NCBI RefSeq assembly: GCF_009857605.1
Contig: NZ_WWCT01000024.1
Span: 1 to 64,000, forward strand
Direction: 5' to 3'
DNA: 64,000 nt
Source: Duganella levis
Lineage (GTDB): Bacteria; Pseudomonadota; Gammaproteobacteria; Burkholderiales; Burkholderiaceae_D
Shown: positions 1 through 8,837 of the stretch, piece after piece
How the letters are laid out: each line of letters opens with the position of its first letter
Position numbering within the stretch: position 1 is the first letter of the stretch
The notes under the pieces: model-generated
Databases searched by the model: none
Seen by the model: the letters and a program-made list of their open reading frames with translations, nothing else
Told to the model about the DNA's origin: nothing
Made by a program: the position numbers and the translations under genes

Positions 1-1493
1 GCGCCTCGACGAACGCGGCCGCAACGACGACTGCGGCGGACGCCGCCACCACCGGGACCTCCGCCGCCACGCCAGGCGCTGCAGGGCAGGGCGCGGTCAA
101 CATCGGCGTCGACGGCGGCAAGCCTGCCGCTGCCGGTCCCGGCGTCAAGATTTACACTATCCCCAATCCCACCGCTGTCGATATCGTACCGCCGGCGCCA
201 GCGCCGCAAGCCGCCGCGCCTGTCGCCCCAGTCAATGACGCCGGCCATCTGGAAGCCGCACTGAAGAGCGGCAAGCTGCTGGTCATCCTGCCGCTGTTTG
301 CGCTGCTGGGCCTGGGCCTGTCGTTCACACCCTGCGTGCTGCCGATGGTGCCGATCCTGTCCTCCATCATCGTCGGCGAAGGCGAGAACACCACCCGCAG
401 CCGCGCACTGGCGCTGTCTGTCACCTACGCGCTGGGCATGGCGCTGGTCTACACCGCGCTGGGTGTGGCCGCCGGCTTGGCTGGCGAAGGCCTGGCCAGT
501 ACCTTGCAGAATCCGTGGGTGCTGGGCGCGTTTGCCCTGCTGATGGCGCTGCTGTCGCTGTCGATGTTCGGTTTCTACGAACTGCAAGTCCCGGCAGCAC
601 TCCAGAGCAAGCTGAGCACAGTCTCCAACCGCCAGTCGTCGGGCAAGCTGGCCGGCGTGTTCGTGATGGGCGCGATTTCCGCGCTGATCGTCGGCCCTTG
701 CGTGGCCGCGCCATTGGCTGCCGCGCTGGTCTACATCAGCCAGTCGCGTGACATCGTCATTGGCGGCAGCGCGCTGTTTGCGATGGCGGTCGGCATGAGC
801 GTACCGCTGATTCTGGTGGGCGTATCGGCCGGCACGCTGCTGCCGAAAGCCGGCATGTGGATGGACTCGGTCAAACGCTTCTTCGGCGTGCTGATGCTGG
901 CGGTCGGCTGGTGGCTGGTGTCGCCGGTGCTGCCGGGCGCCGTGCAAATGATGGGCTGGGCCGCGCTGTTGGTCGGCTATGGCATGTATCTGCTGCTGAA
1001 CAGCGGTAAATGGGTCGCTAAATCGCTGGCGGTCATCGTGGTGGTGCTGGGCGTCGCGCAACTGGTGGGCGTGGTCAGCGGTGGACGCGATCCGCTGGCG
1101 CCGCTGGCGCACCTGACCGGCAAGGCCCACGACACGTCGCTGGCATTCCAGCGCGTGAAGAACGTGCAGCAATTGGACGCGATCCTCGCGCAAACCGGCG
1201 GCAAAACCGCCATCCTGGACTTCTATGCCGACTGGTGCGTGTCCTGCAAGGAGATGGAAAAACTGACCTTCGTCGATCCCGCCGTGCGCGCCAAGCTGGC
1301 CAACACCGTGCTGCTGCAAGTGGACGTAACCGCCAACGACGACGAAGATAAAGCCATGCTGAAACGCTTTGGCCTGTTCGGCCCGCCGGGCATCATCCTG
1401 TTCGACAAGCAGGGCAAGGAGATCCCGAGCGCGCGCGTGATCGGCTTCCAGGATGCGGCGAAATTCACCGCATCCCTGTCCGCCCTGAACTAA
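1..1493 (+). CDS. dsbD: Thiol:disulfide interchange protein DsbD, 3' part
   Basis: The reading frame is open from base 3 with no start, so the N-terminal periplasmic domain is cut off by the window edge. What remains is an Ala/Pro-rich linker, then a polytopic membrane domain opening with FTPCVLPMVPIL, whose Cys is the transmembrane thiol of the DsbD/CcdA fold. It ends in a thioredoxin-like domain with the WCVSCK active site. DsbD carries electrons from cytosolic thioredoxin across the inner membrane to periplasmic thiol partners, including the apocytochrome pathway, which fits the ResB/CcsA genes 13 kb downstream. The stop codon directly abuts the stop of the opposing gene at 1494, with no space for a terminator. 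The family call is firm; the missing N-terminus cannot be assessed. Confidence 0.95.
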   Translation, partial: ASTNAAATTTAADAATTGTSAATPGAAGQGAVNIGVDGGKPAAAGPGVKIYTIPNPTAVDIVPPAPAPQAAAPVAPVNDAGHLEAALKSGKLLVILPLFALLGLGLSFTPCVLPMVPILSSIIVGEGENTTRSRALALSVTYALGMALVYTALGVAAGLAGEGLASTLQNPWVLGAFALLMALLSLSMFGFYELQVPAALQSKLSTVSNRQSSGKLAGVFVMGAISALIVGPCVAAPLAAALVYISQSRDIVIGGSALFAMAVGMSVPLILVGVSAGTLLPKAGMWMDSVKRFFGVLMLAVGWWLVSPVLPGAVQMMGWAALLVGYGMYLLLNSGKWVAKSLAVIVVVLGVAQLVGVVSGGRDPLAPLAHLTGKAHDTSLAFQRVKNVQQLDAILAQTGGKTAILDFYADWCVSCKEMEKLTFVDPAVRAKLANTVLLQVDVTANDDEDKAMLKRFGLFGPPGIILFDKQGKEIPSARVIGFQDAAKFTASLSALN

Positions 1494-2045
1494 TCAACCA
1501 CGCTGTGGGCGTGGACCGCCCCAGCCTTCGTGCTGTTCGCCGCCATGGCCCCAGCCGCCGCGCTGGCCATGGTGACCACCGTGACCCCAGTGGCCATGAC
1601 GGCCGCCACGTTCGCCGCCCAGGCCGTGCTCATCAAACAGCGTCTGCTGCGCCGGGTTCAGCTGGCCGTAGAAAGCGGTGACGGCTTTTACGCGGGTTTC
1701 CAGGAACGCTTCACGTTTCTTGGTCATGTCCAGTGCCAGCGTCAGGCGTTCCGGTGCGGTCAGCTTGTCGAATGGCTTGTGTTCCGGACGCTTGCCGTCA
1801 AAGGCTGGCAGCTTGATCGCAGATTGATAGTTGGCCCAGGCCGATTCCTGTTGCGCGGTCAGCTTCAGCAAGTCATGCAGGCGCGCCTGGCGCTTGGCGT
1901 ACATATCCGCCATCTTGGCCTGCATCTGTTCCTTGCTCGGATGGGCGTCGTGCTGCTTCGGCACCGGTTTGGCTTCCTGGGCCTGCGCTGCGGCCATGCC
2001 CAGTACGGTGAAACCGATCAGTATGCTTTTGCGTAAGATGTTCAT
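1494..2045 (-). CDS. Spy/CpxP-like periplasmic protein with His/Gly-rich tail
   Basis: A 183-residue protein from the ATG at 2045, chosen because an AAGGAA ribosome site sits just upstream and a signal peptide follows at once (MNILRKSILIGFTVLGMAAAQA). An upstream in-frame start at 2117 would bury that signal. The middle is helical and carries an LTAQQ element typical of the LTxxQ motif of Spy/CpxP proteins. The last 40 or so residues are almost only Gly, His, Arg and Trp (HGHWGHGGHHGQRGG), a likely metal-binding tail. Spy-like proteins are periplasmic chaperones, and CpxP and ZraP also modulate a sensor kinase. The gene is divergent from the two-component genes at 2239, so a role as accessory to that system is a fair inference. 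Confidence 0.8.
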   Translation of the reverse strand: MNILRKSILIGFTVLGMAAAQAQEAKPVPKQHDAHPSKEQMQAKMADMYAKRQARLHDLLKLTAQQESAWANYQSAIKLPAFDGKRPEHKPFDKLTAPERLTLALDMTKKREAFLETRVKAVTAFYGQLNPAQQTLFDEHGLGGERGGRHGHWGHGGHHGQRGGWGHGGEQHEGWGGPRPQRG

Positions 2046-2238
2046 GGTCGTTCCTTCATGGTTGAGAGTTAAATAATTCGCGTTGTTTTCGCGCTTGGTG
2101 CCATCTTGGTCGCCCAAGGTTGCGCTTACGTTTCTCTGCCCGAAGTTTTTGTATCCAGATGTTTCGCCTGCAAGTAGCCCCTACGCACTTATACAAGACG
2201 ATACAATTGGTATATGGTCTTGCATGGATAATGGGCGC

Positions 2239-2967
2239 ATGGAACCGACATCTACAATTTTGATCGTTGACGACGATCGCGACATTCGCACGCTGTTGGC
2301 GGATTACCTTGAATCAAACGGCTATCGCGCCTTGTGCGCGGCCGATGGCGCAGCCATGTGGAAGCTATTGGACGAAGCCCGTCCGGAACTGGTGGTGCTG
2401 GACTTGAACCTGCCCGGCGACGACGGCCTGACACTGTGCCGCAAGCTGCGCGCGCACTCGACGCTGCCGGTGATCATGCTGACCGCCCGCAACGAACCGC
2501 TGGACCGCATCCTCGGCCTGGAAATGGGCGCCGACGATTACCTGCCGAAACCGTTCGAGCCGCGCGAGCTGCTGGCGCGCATCCGCAGCGTTCTGCGCCG
2601 CAGCAACGCCATGCCGGTCGGCTCCGGCACCGACAAGGCGCAGCAGATGAAATTCTCCGGCTGGACGCTGGACCTGACCGCGCGCCACCTGCTCAACCCG
2701 GACGGCATCGTCATCATGCTGTCGGGCGCCGAGTTCCGCCTGCTCAAGGTCTTCCTTGAACATCCGAACCGCGTGCTCAACCGCGACCAGTTGCTGAACC
2801 TCACCCAGGGCCGCGACGCCGATCCGTTCGACCGCTCGATCGACATCCAGATCAGCCGCCTGCGCCAGAAGCTGGGCGAGGATGCGCGCATGCCGCAAAT
2901 CATCAAGACCGTCCGCAACGGCGGTTACGTACTGGCCGGCCAGGTCGCCGTGGAGCCGCAAGCGTGA
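2239..2967 (+). CDS. OmpR-family response regulator
   Basis: The ATG at 2239 gives 242 residues; an in-frame ATG at 2224 would add five. The receiver domain has the acidic triad IVDDD near residue 11, the phospho-acceptor Asp55 in LVVLDLNLPG, and the conserved MLTAR and KPFEPRELLARI elements. The C-terminal half is a winged-helix DNA-binding domain ending in DIQISRLRQKLGED and RNGGYVLAG. The gene overlaps the kinase by 4 bp (GTGA), so the pair is translationally coupled. The targets are unknown. The RND genes directly downstream are the obvious candidates, as with BaeSR and its efflux genes in enterics, but this is inference. Confidence 0.93.
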   Translation: MEPTSTILIVDDDRDIRTLLADYLESNGYRALCAADGAAMWKLLDEARPELVVLDLNLPGDDGLTLCRKLRAHSTLPVIMLTARNEPLDRILGLEMGADDYLPKPFEPRELLARIRSVLRRSNAMPVGSGTDKAQQMKFSGWTLDLTARHLLNPDGIVIMLSGAEFRLLKVFLEHPNRVLNRDQLLNLTQGRDADPFDRSIDIQISRLRQKLGEDARMPQIIKTVRNGGYVLAGQVAVEPQA

Positions 2968-4322
2968 AAGCCTTCCTCGGGTCGATGACCGGGCGCGTGT
3001 TCCTGGTGCTGTTGTTGGGCATCGTGGCGTCGGCGGCGCTGACCCAGTGGCTGGCCGTCAACGAACGTTCGCGCGCGCTGGAGCGCTACCGCGACTTCCA
3101 CGCGCTGGAGCGCGCCGAGCAACTGATCACCACCGCCGACGCCATGCCGGACAGCGCCCGCCCGACCTTTCTGGTGGCGGCCGCGCGCGGCACCGTGCGG
3201 CTGGAGCTGAGCGACGCGCCACAGGCGCAAACGCTGGCGCCAACCGAATTCTCGACCGCGCTGCAACAGCGCCTGGGCGCGGGCTTCAAGCTGGGACCGC
3301 TGGCCGAACACCTGGCCGCCTGCGACCAGCCGCGCCAGACCACCAGCATCTTCGCCTCCAGCCAGTGGCGCGGCACCTGCGAAGCCATCAACATCTACCT
3401 GCATGACGGCCAGGTGCTCAAGCTGTCGGTGCTGCCGCCGCGCGCGCCGCCGGCCGCCTCCACCAACAGCGAACTGGTGTCGCTGCTGCCGTTCCTGCTG
3501 AGCATTGCCTTCCTGGCTTACCTGGTGGCGCGCATGTCGATGCGTCCGCTGAAGCAGCTGGCGCAGGCGGCCAAGGACCTGGGCAACGACATCAACCACC
3601 CGCAAGTCGTGCTGAGCGGCGCCGCCGAGATCCGCCAGGCCAGCGCCGCCTTCAACGCCATGCAGGCGCGCATCCGCCAGCACATCACCCAGCGCACGCA
3701 GATGCTGGCCGCCATCACCCACGACTTGCAGACGCCGCTGACGCGCCTGCGCCTGCGGCTGGAAAAGGTCGGCGACAAGGAATTGCAGCAACGCCTGATC
3801 GACGACCTGTCGGCCATGCAGCAAATGGTCAAGGAAGGGCTGGACCTGGCGCGCAGCATGGACTCGACCGAAACCATGCAGGCGCTGGACCTGGACGCGC
3901 TGCTCGACAGCGTGTGCAGCGACGCCACCGATACCGGCCAGCAGGTCGAACTGCGCGGCCGCGCGGCAATGGCGCTGATGGGCCGGCCGCTGGCGATTCG
4001 CCGCTGCCTGGTCAATCTGATCGACAATGCCGTCAAATACGGCCACTATGCCAATGTGAAGGTGGAGCGGCTGGCGGGTTCGTCGCGCATCAGCATCCGC
4101 GACGGCGGCCCCGGCATTGCGCCGGAGCAGATGGCGCGCGTGTTTGAACCGTTTTACCGTATCGAAACCTCGCGTTCGCGCGAGTCCGGCGGCACTGGCC
4201 TGGGACTGACCATTGCCCGCAATATCGCCGAACAGCACGGCGCCAATGTCACGCTGGCCAACCATCAGGACGGCGGACTGGAAGTCACGCTGGTGTTGCC
4301 CGAGTATTACGTCGGCAACTAA
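2964..4322 (+). CDS. Sensor histidine kinase (EnvZ/BaeS-like)
   Basis: A 452-residue kinase with a GTG start overlapping the regulator stop. An N-terminal membrane helix (about residues 10-28) and a second one (about 171-190) enclose a periplasmic sensor domain of some 140 residues that contains three Cys. A HAMP segment follows, then the H-box ITHDLQTPLTRLR with the phospho-acceptor His253. The ATPase domain shows the N box NLIDNAVKYG, DGGPGIAP and GGTGLGLTIARNIAEQHG. All kinase motifs are intact. The signal is unknown; the neighbouring Spy-like His-rich protein suggests envelope stress or metal, by analogy with CpxA-CpxP and ZraS-ZraP. A 6-bp hairpin at 4331-4353 follows the stop but lacks a T tract. 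Confidence 0.93.
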   Translation: MKAFLGSMTGRVFLVLLLGIVASAALTQWLAVNERSRALERYRDFHALERAEQLITTADAMPDSARPTFLVAAARGTVRLELSDAPQAQTLAPTEFSTALQQRLGAGFKLGPLAEHLAACDQPRQTTSIFASSQWRGTCEAINIYLHDGQVLKLSVLPPRAPPAASTNSELVSLLPFLLSIAFLAYLVARMSMRPLKQLAQAAKDLGNDINHPQVVLSGAAEIRQASAAFNAMQARIRQHITQRTQMLAAITHDLQTPLTRLRLRLEKVGDKELQQRLIDDLSAMQQMVKEGLDLARSMDSTETMQALDLDALLDSVCSDATDTGQQVELRGRAAMALMGRPLAIRRCLVNLIDNAVKYGHYANVKVERLAGSSRISIRDGGPGIAPEQMARVFEPFYRIETSRSRESGGTGLGLTIARNIAEQHGANVTLANHQDGGLEVTLVLPEYYVGN

Positions 4323-4448
4323 CCAACACTCCGCAGAAAAAAGCGTCCTGCGGTAATACTGGTGCAGTTTTTCTGGTAGATACTATGCGACAATATTCCG
4401 CCTTGTGCTTGGCGGCAATGTTTTTCGACGTGAAAATTATTATTAAAA

Positions 4449-5615
4449 ATGAAAAAATCTTCCTTGGCGTTACTGGTCGGAGCAGTCGTAGTAGTGGGTG
4501 GTGGCATCTGGTATATGACGCATCACAGCGAGCAGCCGGCCTCCGGTAACAAGTTGAACGGCAACGGTCCGCAGGGACCGACCACCGTCAGCATCATCGC
4601 GCCGAAGCGTCAGGACGTGCCGGTGGTGCTGCAGGCGAACGGCACGGTGACGCCGATCAGCACCGTCGACCTGCATCCGCAAACCACCAGCACCATCGCC
4701 AAGGTGCACATCAAGGAAGGCCAGTTCGTCAAATCCGGCGAATTGATGTTCACGCTGGACGACCGCACCGAGCGCGCCAATATCGACAAGGCCCAGGCCC
4801 AGGTCGAACGCGACCGCGCCGCGCTGGCCGACTACGAACGCCAGTACAAGCGCTCGATGGACTTGCTGGCGCAGAAATTTATCGCCCAGGGCGCGGTCGA
4901 TACTCTGAAGAGCCAGGTCGATTCCGCCCGCGCCGTGTTGCAGGCCGACATAGCCGCCGTGCGCGGCGCCAATGTGGACGCCAGCTATACCGCGATCCGC
5001 GCGCCGATGAACGGCCGGGTCGGCGCCATCAACGTTTATCCGGGCAGCCTGGTGCAGATGGCCACGCTGCTGACCTCGGTCACCCAGCTGGACCCGATCA
5101 CGGTCGCCTTCACCTTGCCGGAAACCTCGCTGAGCGGCCTGATGGCGGCGCAGCGCGAAGGCGCGGTGCCGGTGCAGGTAACATTGGATAACTCGACGCT
5201 GGCCGTCAACGGCAAGCTCAGCTTCATCGACAACACGGTCGATCCGGTGGCCGGCGTGATCCGCGTCAAGGCCCAGTTCGACAACAAGGACACCGCGCTG
5301 TGGCCGGGCCAGTACGTCAACACCAAGCTGATCTCGCACGTGTTGAAAGACGCGACGGTGATTCCGCAAAACGCTATCATTAGCAACACCCGCGGCACCT
5401 TTGTCTACGCGGTGGACAAGGACCAATCCGCCAAGGTGGTCAACATCAAGCGCCTGTATGCATTCGGCGAAAGCGCCGCCGTCTCCGGCCTGACCGGCGA
5501 CGAACAAGTGATTGTCGACGGCAAGCAAAACCTGCGGCCGGGCGGCAAAGTCCGCGTCGCCTCGGCTGACAAGCCGGCCGACGCCAAGGTTGATGGTAGC
5601 AAGCAGAAGGGCTAA
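4449..5615 (+). CDS. RND efflux periplasmic adaptor (membrane fusion protein)
   Basis: A 388-residue HlyD/AcrA/MdtA-family adaptor. It starts with a membrane anchor (residues 5-23), followed by the biotinyl-lipoyl-like half motif (VHIKEGQFVKSGELMFTLDD), a coiled-coil hairpin of about residues 115-165, the second lipoyl half (IRAPMNGRVGAINVYPGSLV) and the beta-barrel and membrane-proximal parts. It would bridge the inner-membrane pump encoded 3 bp downstream to an outer-membrane channel. No clear Shine-Dalgarno sequence precedes the ATG; the leader there is AT-rich. The adjacent two-component system on the same strand suggests regulated expression. Substrates cannot be told from sequence. Confidence 0.93.
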   Translation: MKKSSLALLVGAVVVVGGGIWYMTHHSEQPASGNKLNGNGPQGPTTVSIIAPKRQDVPVVLQANGTVTPISTVDLHPQTTSTIAKVHIKEGQFVKSGELMFTLDDRTERANIDKAQAQVERDRAALADYERQYKRSMDLLAQKFIAQGAVDTLKSQVDSARAVLQADIAAVRGANVDASYTAIRAPMNGRVGAINVYPGSLVQMATLLTSVTQLDPITVAFTLPETSLSGLMAAQREGAVPVQVTLDNSTLAVNGKLSFIDNTVDPVAGVIRVKAQFDNKDTALWPGQYVNTKLISHVLKDATVIPQNAIISNTRGTFVYAVDKDQSAKVVNIKRLYAFGESAAVSGLTGDEQVIVDGKQNLRPGGKVRVASADKPADAKVDGSKQKG

Positions 5616-5618
5616 GCG

Positions 5619-8600
5619 ATGAACCTTTCCGAGTTGTGTATCCGCCGCCCTGTGATGGTGGTGCTGTTGTCGGCCACCCTGATCCTGGCCGGCGTGCTGT
5701 CGTACTTCTACATCCCGGTGGCGGCGCTGCCGAGCTATAACACACCGGTGATTAATGTCTCGGCCGACCTGCCGGGCGCCTCGCCGGACACCATGGCGTC
5801 GTCGGTGGCGCTGCCGCTGGAGAAGCAGTTCTCCACCATCGCCGGCCTCAGCCTCATCACCTCGACCAACACGCTGGGCAATTCCTCGCTGACCCTGGAG
5901 TTTGACCCGAGCATCAACGTCAACGAAGCGGCGGTCGACGTGCAGGCGGCGCTGCTGCGCGCGCAACGCCAGTTGCCGATCGAAATGACCGACCTGCCGT
6001 CCTACCGCAAGGTCAATCCGGCCGATGCGCCGGTGCTGTTCATGACCATGAACTCGCCTTCGCTGACGCTGTCCGAACTGAACGACTACGCCGAAAACCT
6101 GATCGCGCCATCGCTGTCCACGCTGCCCGGCGTGGCGCAGGTGACCGTCAACGGCCAGAAACGTTTCGCCGTGCGCGTGCGCGCCAAGTCCGACCTGATG
6201 AACGCGCGCAACCTGACGCTCGACGAGTTGCAGCAAGCGATCAAATCCGCCAACGCCAACACGCCGCTGGGCATTCTCGACGGCCCGAGCCAGACGCTGA
6301 CCATCACCGGTAATGCCCAGCTGATGAAAGCCGCCGACTACGCCGAGCTGATCATCGCCCAGCGCAACGGCCAGCCGGTGCGCCTGAAGGACGTGGCCGA
6401 CGTGCAGGACAGCTTCCAGTCGACCAAGGCCGCCGGTAGCTACAACGGCGAGCGTTCGATCGTGCTGCTGGTGCAGCGCCAGCCGGACGCCAACACCGTG
6501 CAAGTGGTGGACGGCGTGCGCCGCCTGCTGCCGCAGTTCAAGGCGCAATTGCCGGCCTCGATCAACATCAACCTGGTCAACGACCGTTCGGTGTCGATCC
6601 GCGAGGCGATCCACGACGTCAACCTGACGCTGCTGCTGACCATCGGCCTGGTGGTGATGGTGATCTTCCTGTTCCTGCGCCGCGCCGCCGCGACCTTCAT
6701 TCCGGCGATCACCATGCCGATCTCGCTGCTGGGTGCGCTGGCCTTGCTCTACGCCTTCGGCTACTCGCTGGACAACGTCTCGCTGCTCGGCATTACGCTG
6801 GCGGTCGGCCTGGTGGTCGACGACGCCATCGTGGTGCTGGAAAACATCGTCCGTCACATCGAGATGGGCAAGCGGCCGCTGGAAGCATCGCTGATCGGCG
6901 CCAAAGAGATGGGCTTCACCATCATCTCGATTTCCGTGTCGCTGGTGGCGGTGTTTATTCCGATCTTCTTCATGCCGGGCGTCATCGGCCTGATGTTCCA
7001 CGAATTCGCCGTGGTGGTGGCGCTGTCGGTGCTGGTGTCGGCGGCGGTGTCGCTGATGCTGGTGCCGATGCTGGCCAGCCGCCTGCTGCCGGCCGACGCC
7101 ATCGATCCAGAGCACGACAAAGGCAACTTCATCGGCCGCTGGTTTGAAGCCGGTTTCGGCGCGCTGCGCGACTTCTACGCCCGCACGCTGGACGTGGCGC
7201 TGCACCACCGCTATATCGTGCTGGTGGCCGCGCTCGGCACCTTCGCGCTGACGGCGGTGCTGTACATCACCACGCCGAAGGGCTTCTTCCCGGAGGAAGA
7301 CTTGGGCCAGATCCGCGTCAACACCGAAGCCTCGGAAGATATCTCGTCGTCCTCGCTGATGGACTTGCAGGAAAAAGTCGCGGCCGTGATCAAGGCCGAT
7401 CCGAACGTGCAGGACGTGACGTCCTTCGTTGGCGGCGGCAACACCGGCCGCATGTTCCTGGTGCTCAAGCCGCGCGGCGAACGCAAGCGCATGCCGGAAG
7501 TGCTGGACAGCCTGCGCAAGGCCACCAAGCAAGTGCCGGGCATCGCCGTCTACCTGAGTCCGGTGCAGAACTTGCAGCTGGGCGGACGCCAGTCCAAGTC
7601 GCGCTACCAGTACACGCTGCAATCGGTCAGTCCGGGGGCGCTGAACGACTGGGCGGAAAAATACATGGACCGCATGCGCGCCGACGCCGACTTCCGCGAC
7701 GTCACCAGCGATTCGCAGAACAAGGGCCTGCAAGCGTCGCTGAAGATCGACCGCGACAAAGCCAACAACCTCGGCGTGGCAATCGGCGATGTCCGCACCG
7801 CGCTGTATCTGGCCTTCGGTGAGCGCCAGGTGTCGACGATTTACTCGCCGGCCGCCAGTTACTACGTGATCCTGGAAGCGGCCGACGCCGACCGCCAGTT
7901 CGATAGCGCGCTGACCAAGATTTCGGTGCGCAACAAGACCGGCCAGCTGGTGCAGCTGTCCAGCTTTGCCACCGTCGAGCGCACCATCGGCCCGACCGCC
8001 GTCAACCACCAGGGCCAGCTGCAGGCGATTACGCTGTCGTTCAACCTGGCGCCGGACGTGCCGCTGGGCGTGGCCACCGCCAAGATCGACCAGTGGGCGG
8101 CCGATATGCGTCTGCCGCCATCGATCATCACCAACTACGGCGGCGACGCGGCGGTGTTCCAGAGTTCGCAGGGCAGCCAGCTGATCCTGATCATCGCCGC
8201 GCTGGGCGTGATCTATGTGCTGCTGGGCGTGCTGTACGAGAGCTACATCCACCCGCTGACGATTCTGGCCGGCCTGCCGTCGGCGGCGGTGGGCGCGCTG
8301 CTGACGCTGCGCCTGTTCAACCTCGACCTGACCATGATCGCCATCATCGGCATCCTGATGCTGATCGGTATCGTCAAGAAGAACGCCATCATGATGATCG
8401 ACTTCGCGCTGCACGCGCAGCGTAACGAGGGGCTGACGCCGGCCGTGGCGATCCGCCAGGCCTGTATCCTGCGCTTCCGTCCGATCATGATGACCACCAT
8501 GGCGGCGCTGATGGGCGCGCTGCCGATCGCGCTCGGCCTGGGCGCCGGCGCCGAGCTGCGCCAGCCACTGGGCCTGGCCGTGGTCGGCGGCCTGATCTTC

Positions 8601-8768
8601 TCGCAGGTGATCACGCTGTACATCACGCCGGTGATTTACCTGTTCCTCGACAAGTACAGCGGCACCGGCCCGATGCTGGACGCGGAAATCGCCGCCGACG
8701 CCGCCATCCCGCCGGCTGAACGCGAAGCGGTGCACGCCGTTCCGCTGAAGGCCGTGAACAAGCATTGA
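5619..8768 (+). CDS. RND multidrug efflux permease (MdtB/MdtC/AcrB type)
   Basis: A 1049-residue inner-membrane pump of the HAE-1 RND family, full length. It has the usual twofold layout of twelve membrane helices with two large periplasmic loops. The proton-relay acid pair of TM4 is present (LVVDDAIVVLEN, Asp401/Asp402), and the second half carries KKNAIMMIDFAL and the ILRFRPIMMTTMAALMG signature. It starts 3 bp after the adaptor stop, so the two form an operon. No outer-membrane TolC-like gene follows, so it must borrow a channel encoded elsewhere. The style of the N-terminal region (LPSYNTPVINVSADLPGASP) is closer to MdtB/MdtC than to AcrB, in my judgement. Confidence 0.95.
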   Translation: MNLSELCIRRPVMVVLLSATLILAGVLSYFYIPVAALPSYNTPVINVSADLPGASPDTMASSVALPLEKQFSTIAGLSLITSTNTLGNSSLTLEFDPSINVNEAAVDVQAALLRAQRQLPIEMTDLPSYRKVNPADAPVLFMTMNSPSLTLSELNDYAENLIAPSLSTLPGVAQVTVNGQKRFAVRVRAKSDLMNARNLTLDELQQAIKSANANTPLGILDGPSQTLTITGNAQLMKAADYAELIIAQRNGQPVRLKDVADVQDSFQSTKAAGSYNGERSIVLLVQRQPDANTVQVVDGVRRLLPQFKAQLPASININLVNDRSVSIREAIHDVNLTLLLTIGLVVMVIFLFLRRAAATFIPAITMPISLLGALALLYAFGYSLDNVSLLGITLAVGLVVDDAIVVLENIVRHIEMGKRPLEASLIGAKEMGFTIISISVSLVAVFIPIFFMPGVIGLMFHEFAVVVALSVLVSAAVSLMLVPMLASRLLPADAIDPEHDKGNFIGRWFEAGFGALRDFYARTLDVALHHRYIVLVAALGTFALTAVLYITTPKGFFPEEDLGQIRVNTEASEDISSSSLMDLQEKVAAVIKADPNVQDVTSFVGGGNTGRMFLVLKPRGERKRMPEVLDSLRKATKQVPGIAVYLSPVQNLQLGGRQSKSRYQYTLQSVSPGALNDWAEKYMDRMRADADFRDVTSDSQNKGLQASLKIDRDKANNLGVAIGDVRTALYLAFGERQVSTIYSPAASYYVILEAADADRQFDSALTKISVRNKTGQLVQLSSFATVERTIGPTAVNHQGQLQAITLSFNLAPDVPLGVATAKIDQWAADMRLPPSIITNYGGDAAVFQSSQGSQLILIIAALGVIYVLLGVLYESYIHPLTILAGLPSAAVGALLTLRLFNLDLTMIAIIGILMLIGIVKKNAIMMIDFALHAQRNEGLTPAVAIRQACILRFRPIMMTTMAALMGALPIALGLGAGAELRQPLGLAVVGGLIFSQVITLYITPVIYLFLDKYSGTGPMLDAEIAADAAIPPAEREAVHAVPLKAVNKH

Positions 8769-8790
8769 GCGGTGACAAGTTGATGTAAAG

Positions 8791-8834
8791 ATCGTCTCTT
8801 TATCATGGGCTTTTGGCCCGGATAAAGAGGCGAT
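8791..8834 (+). promoter_or_regulatory. Long leader hairpin covering the ribosome site of the FAD gene
   Basis: Bases 8791-8804 pair with 8821-8834 over 14 positions (13 Watson-Crick plus one G-U in RNA), with an inner GGGC/GCCC stem at 8807-8810/8816-8819 and a small loop. The likely Shine-Dalgarno AGAGG (8826-8830) lies wholly inside the 3' arm, and the ATG follows 3 bases after the stem. There is no T tract, so a terminator for the RND operon is less likely than translational control. Confidence 0.6.
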
Positions 8835-8837
8835 TGG

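Noticed and set aside
4331..4353. CCGCAG/CTGCGG hairpin after the kinase gene as a terminator
   Set aside because: Only 6 bp with an 11-base loop and no T tract directly after the stem; too weak to call.
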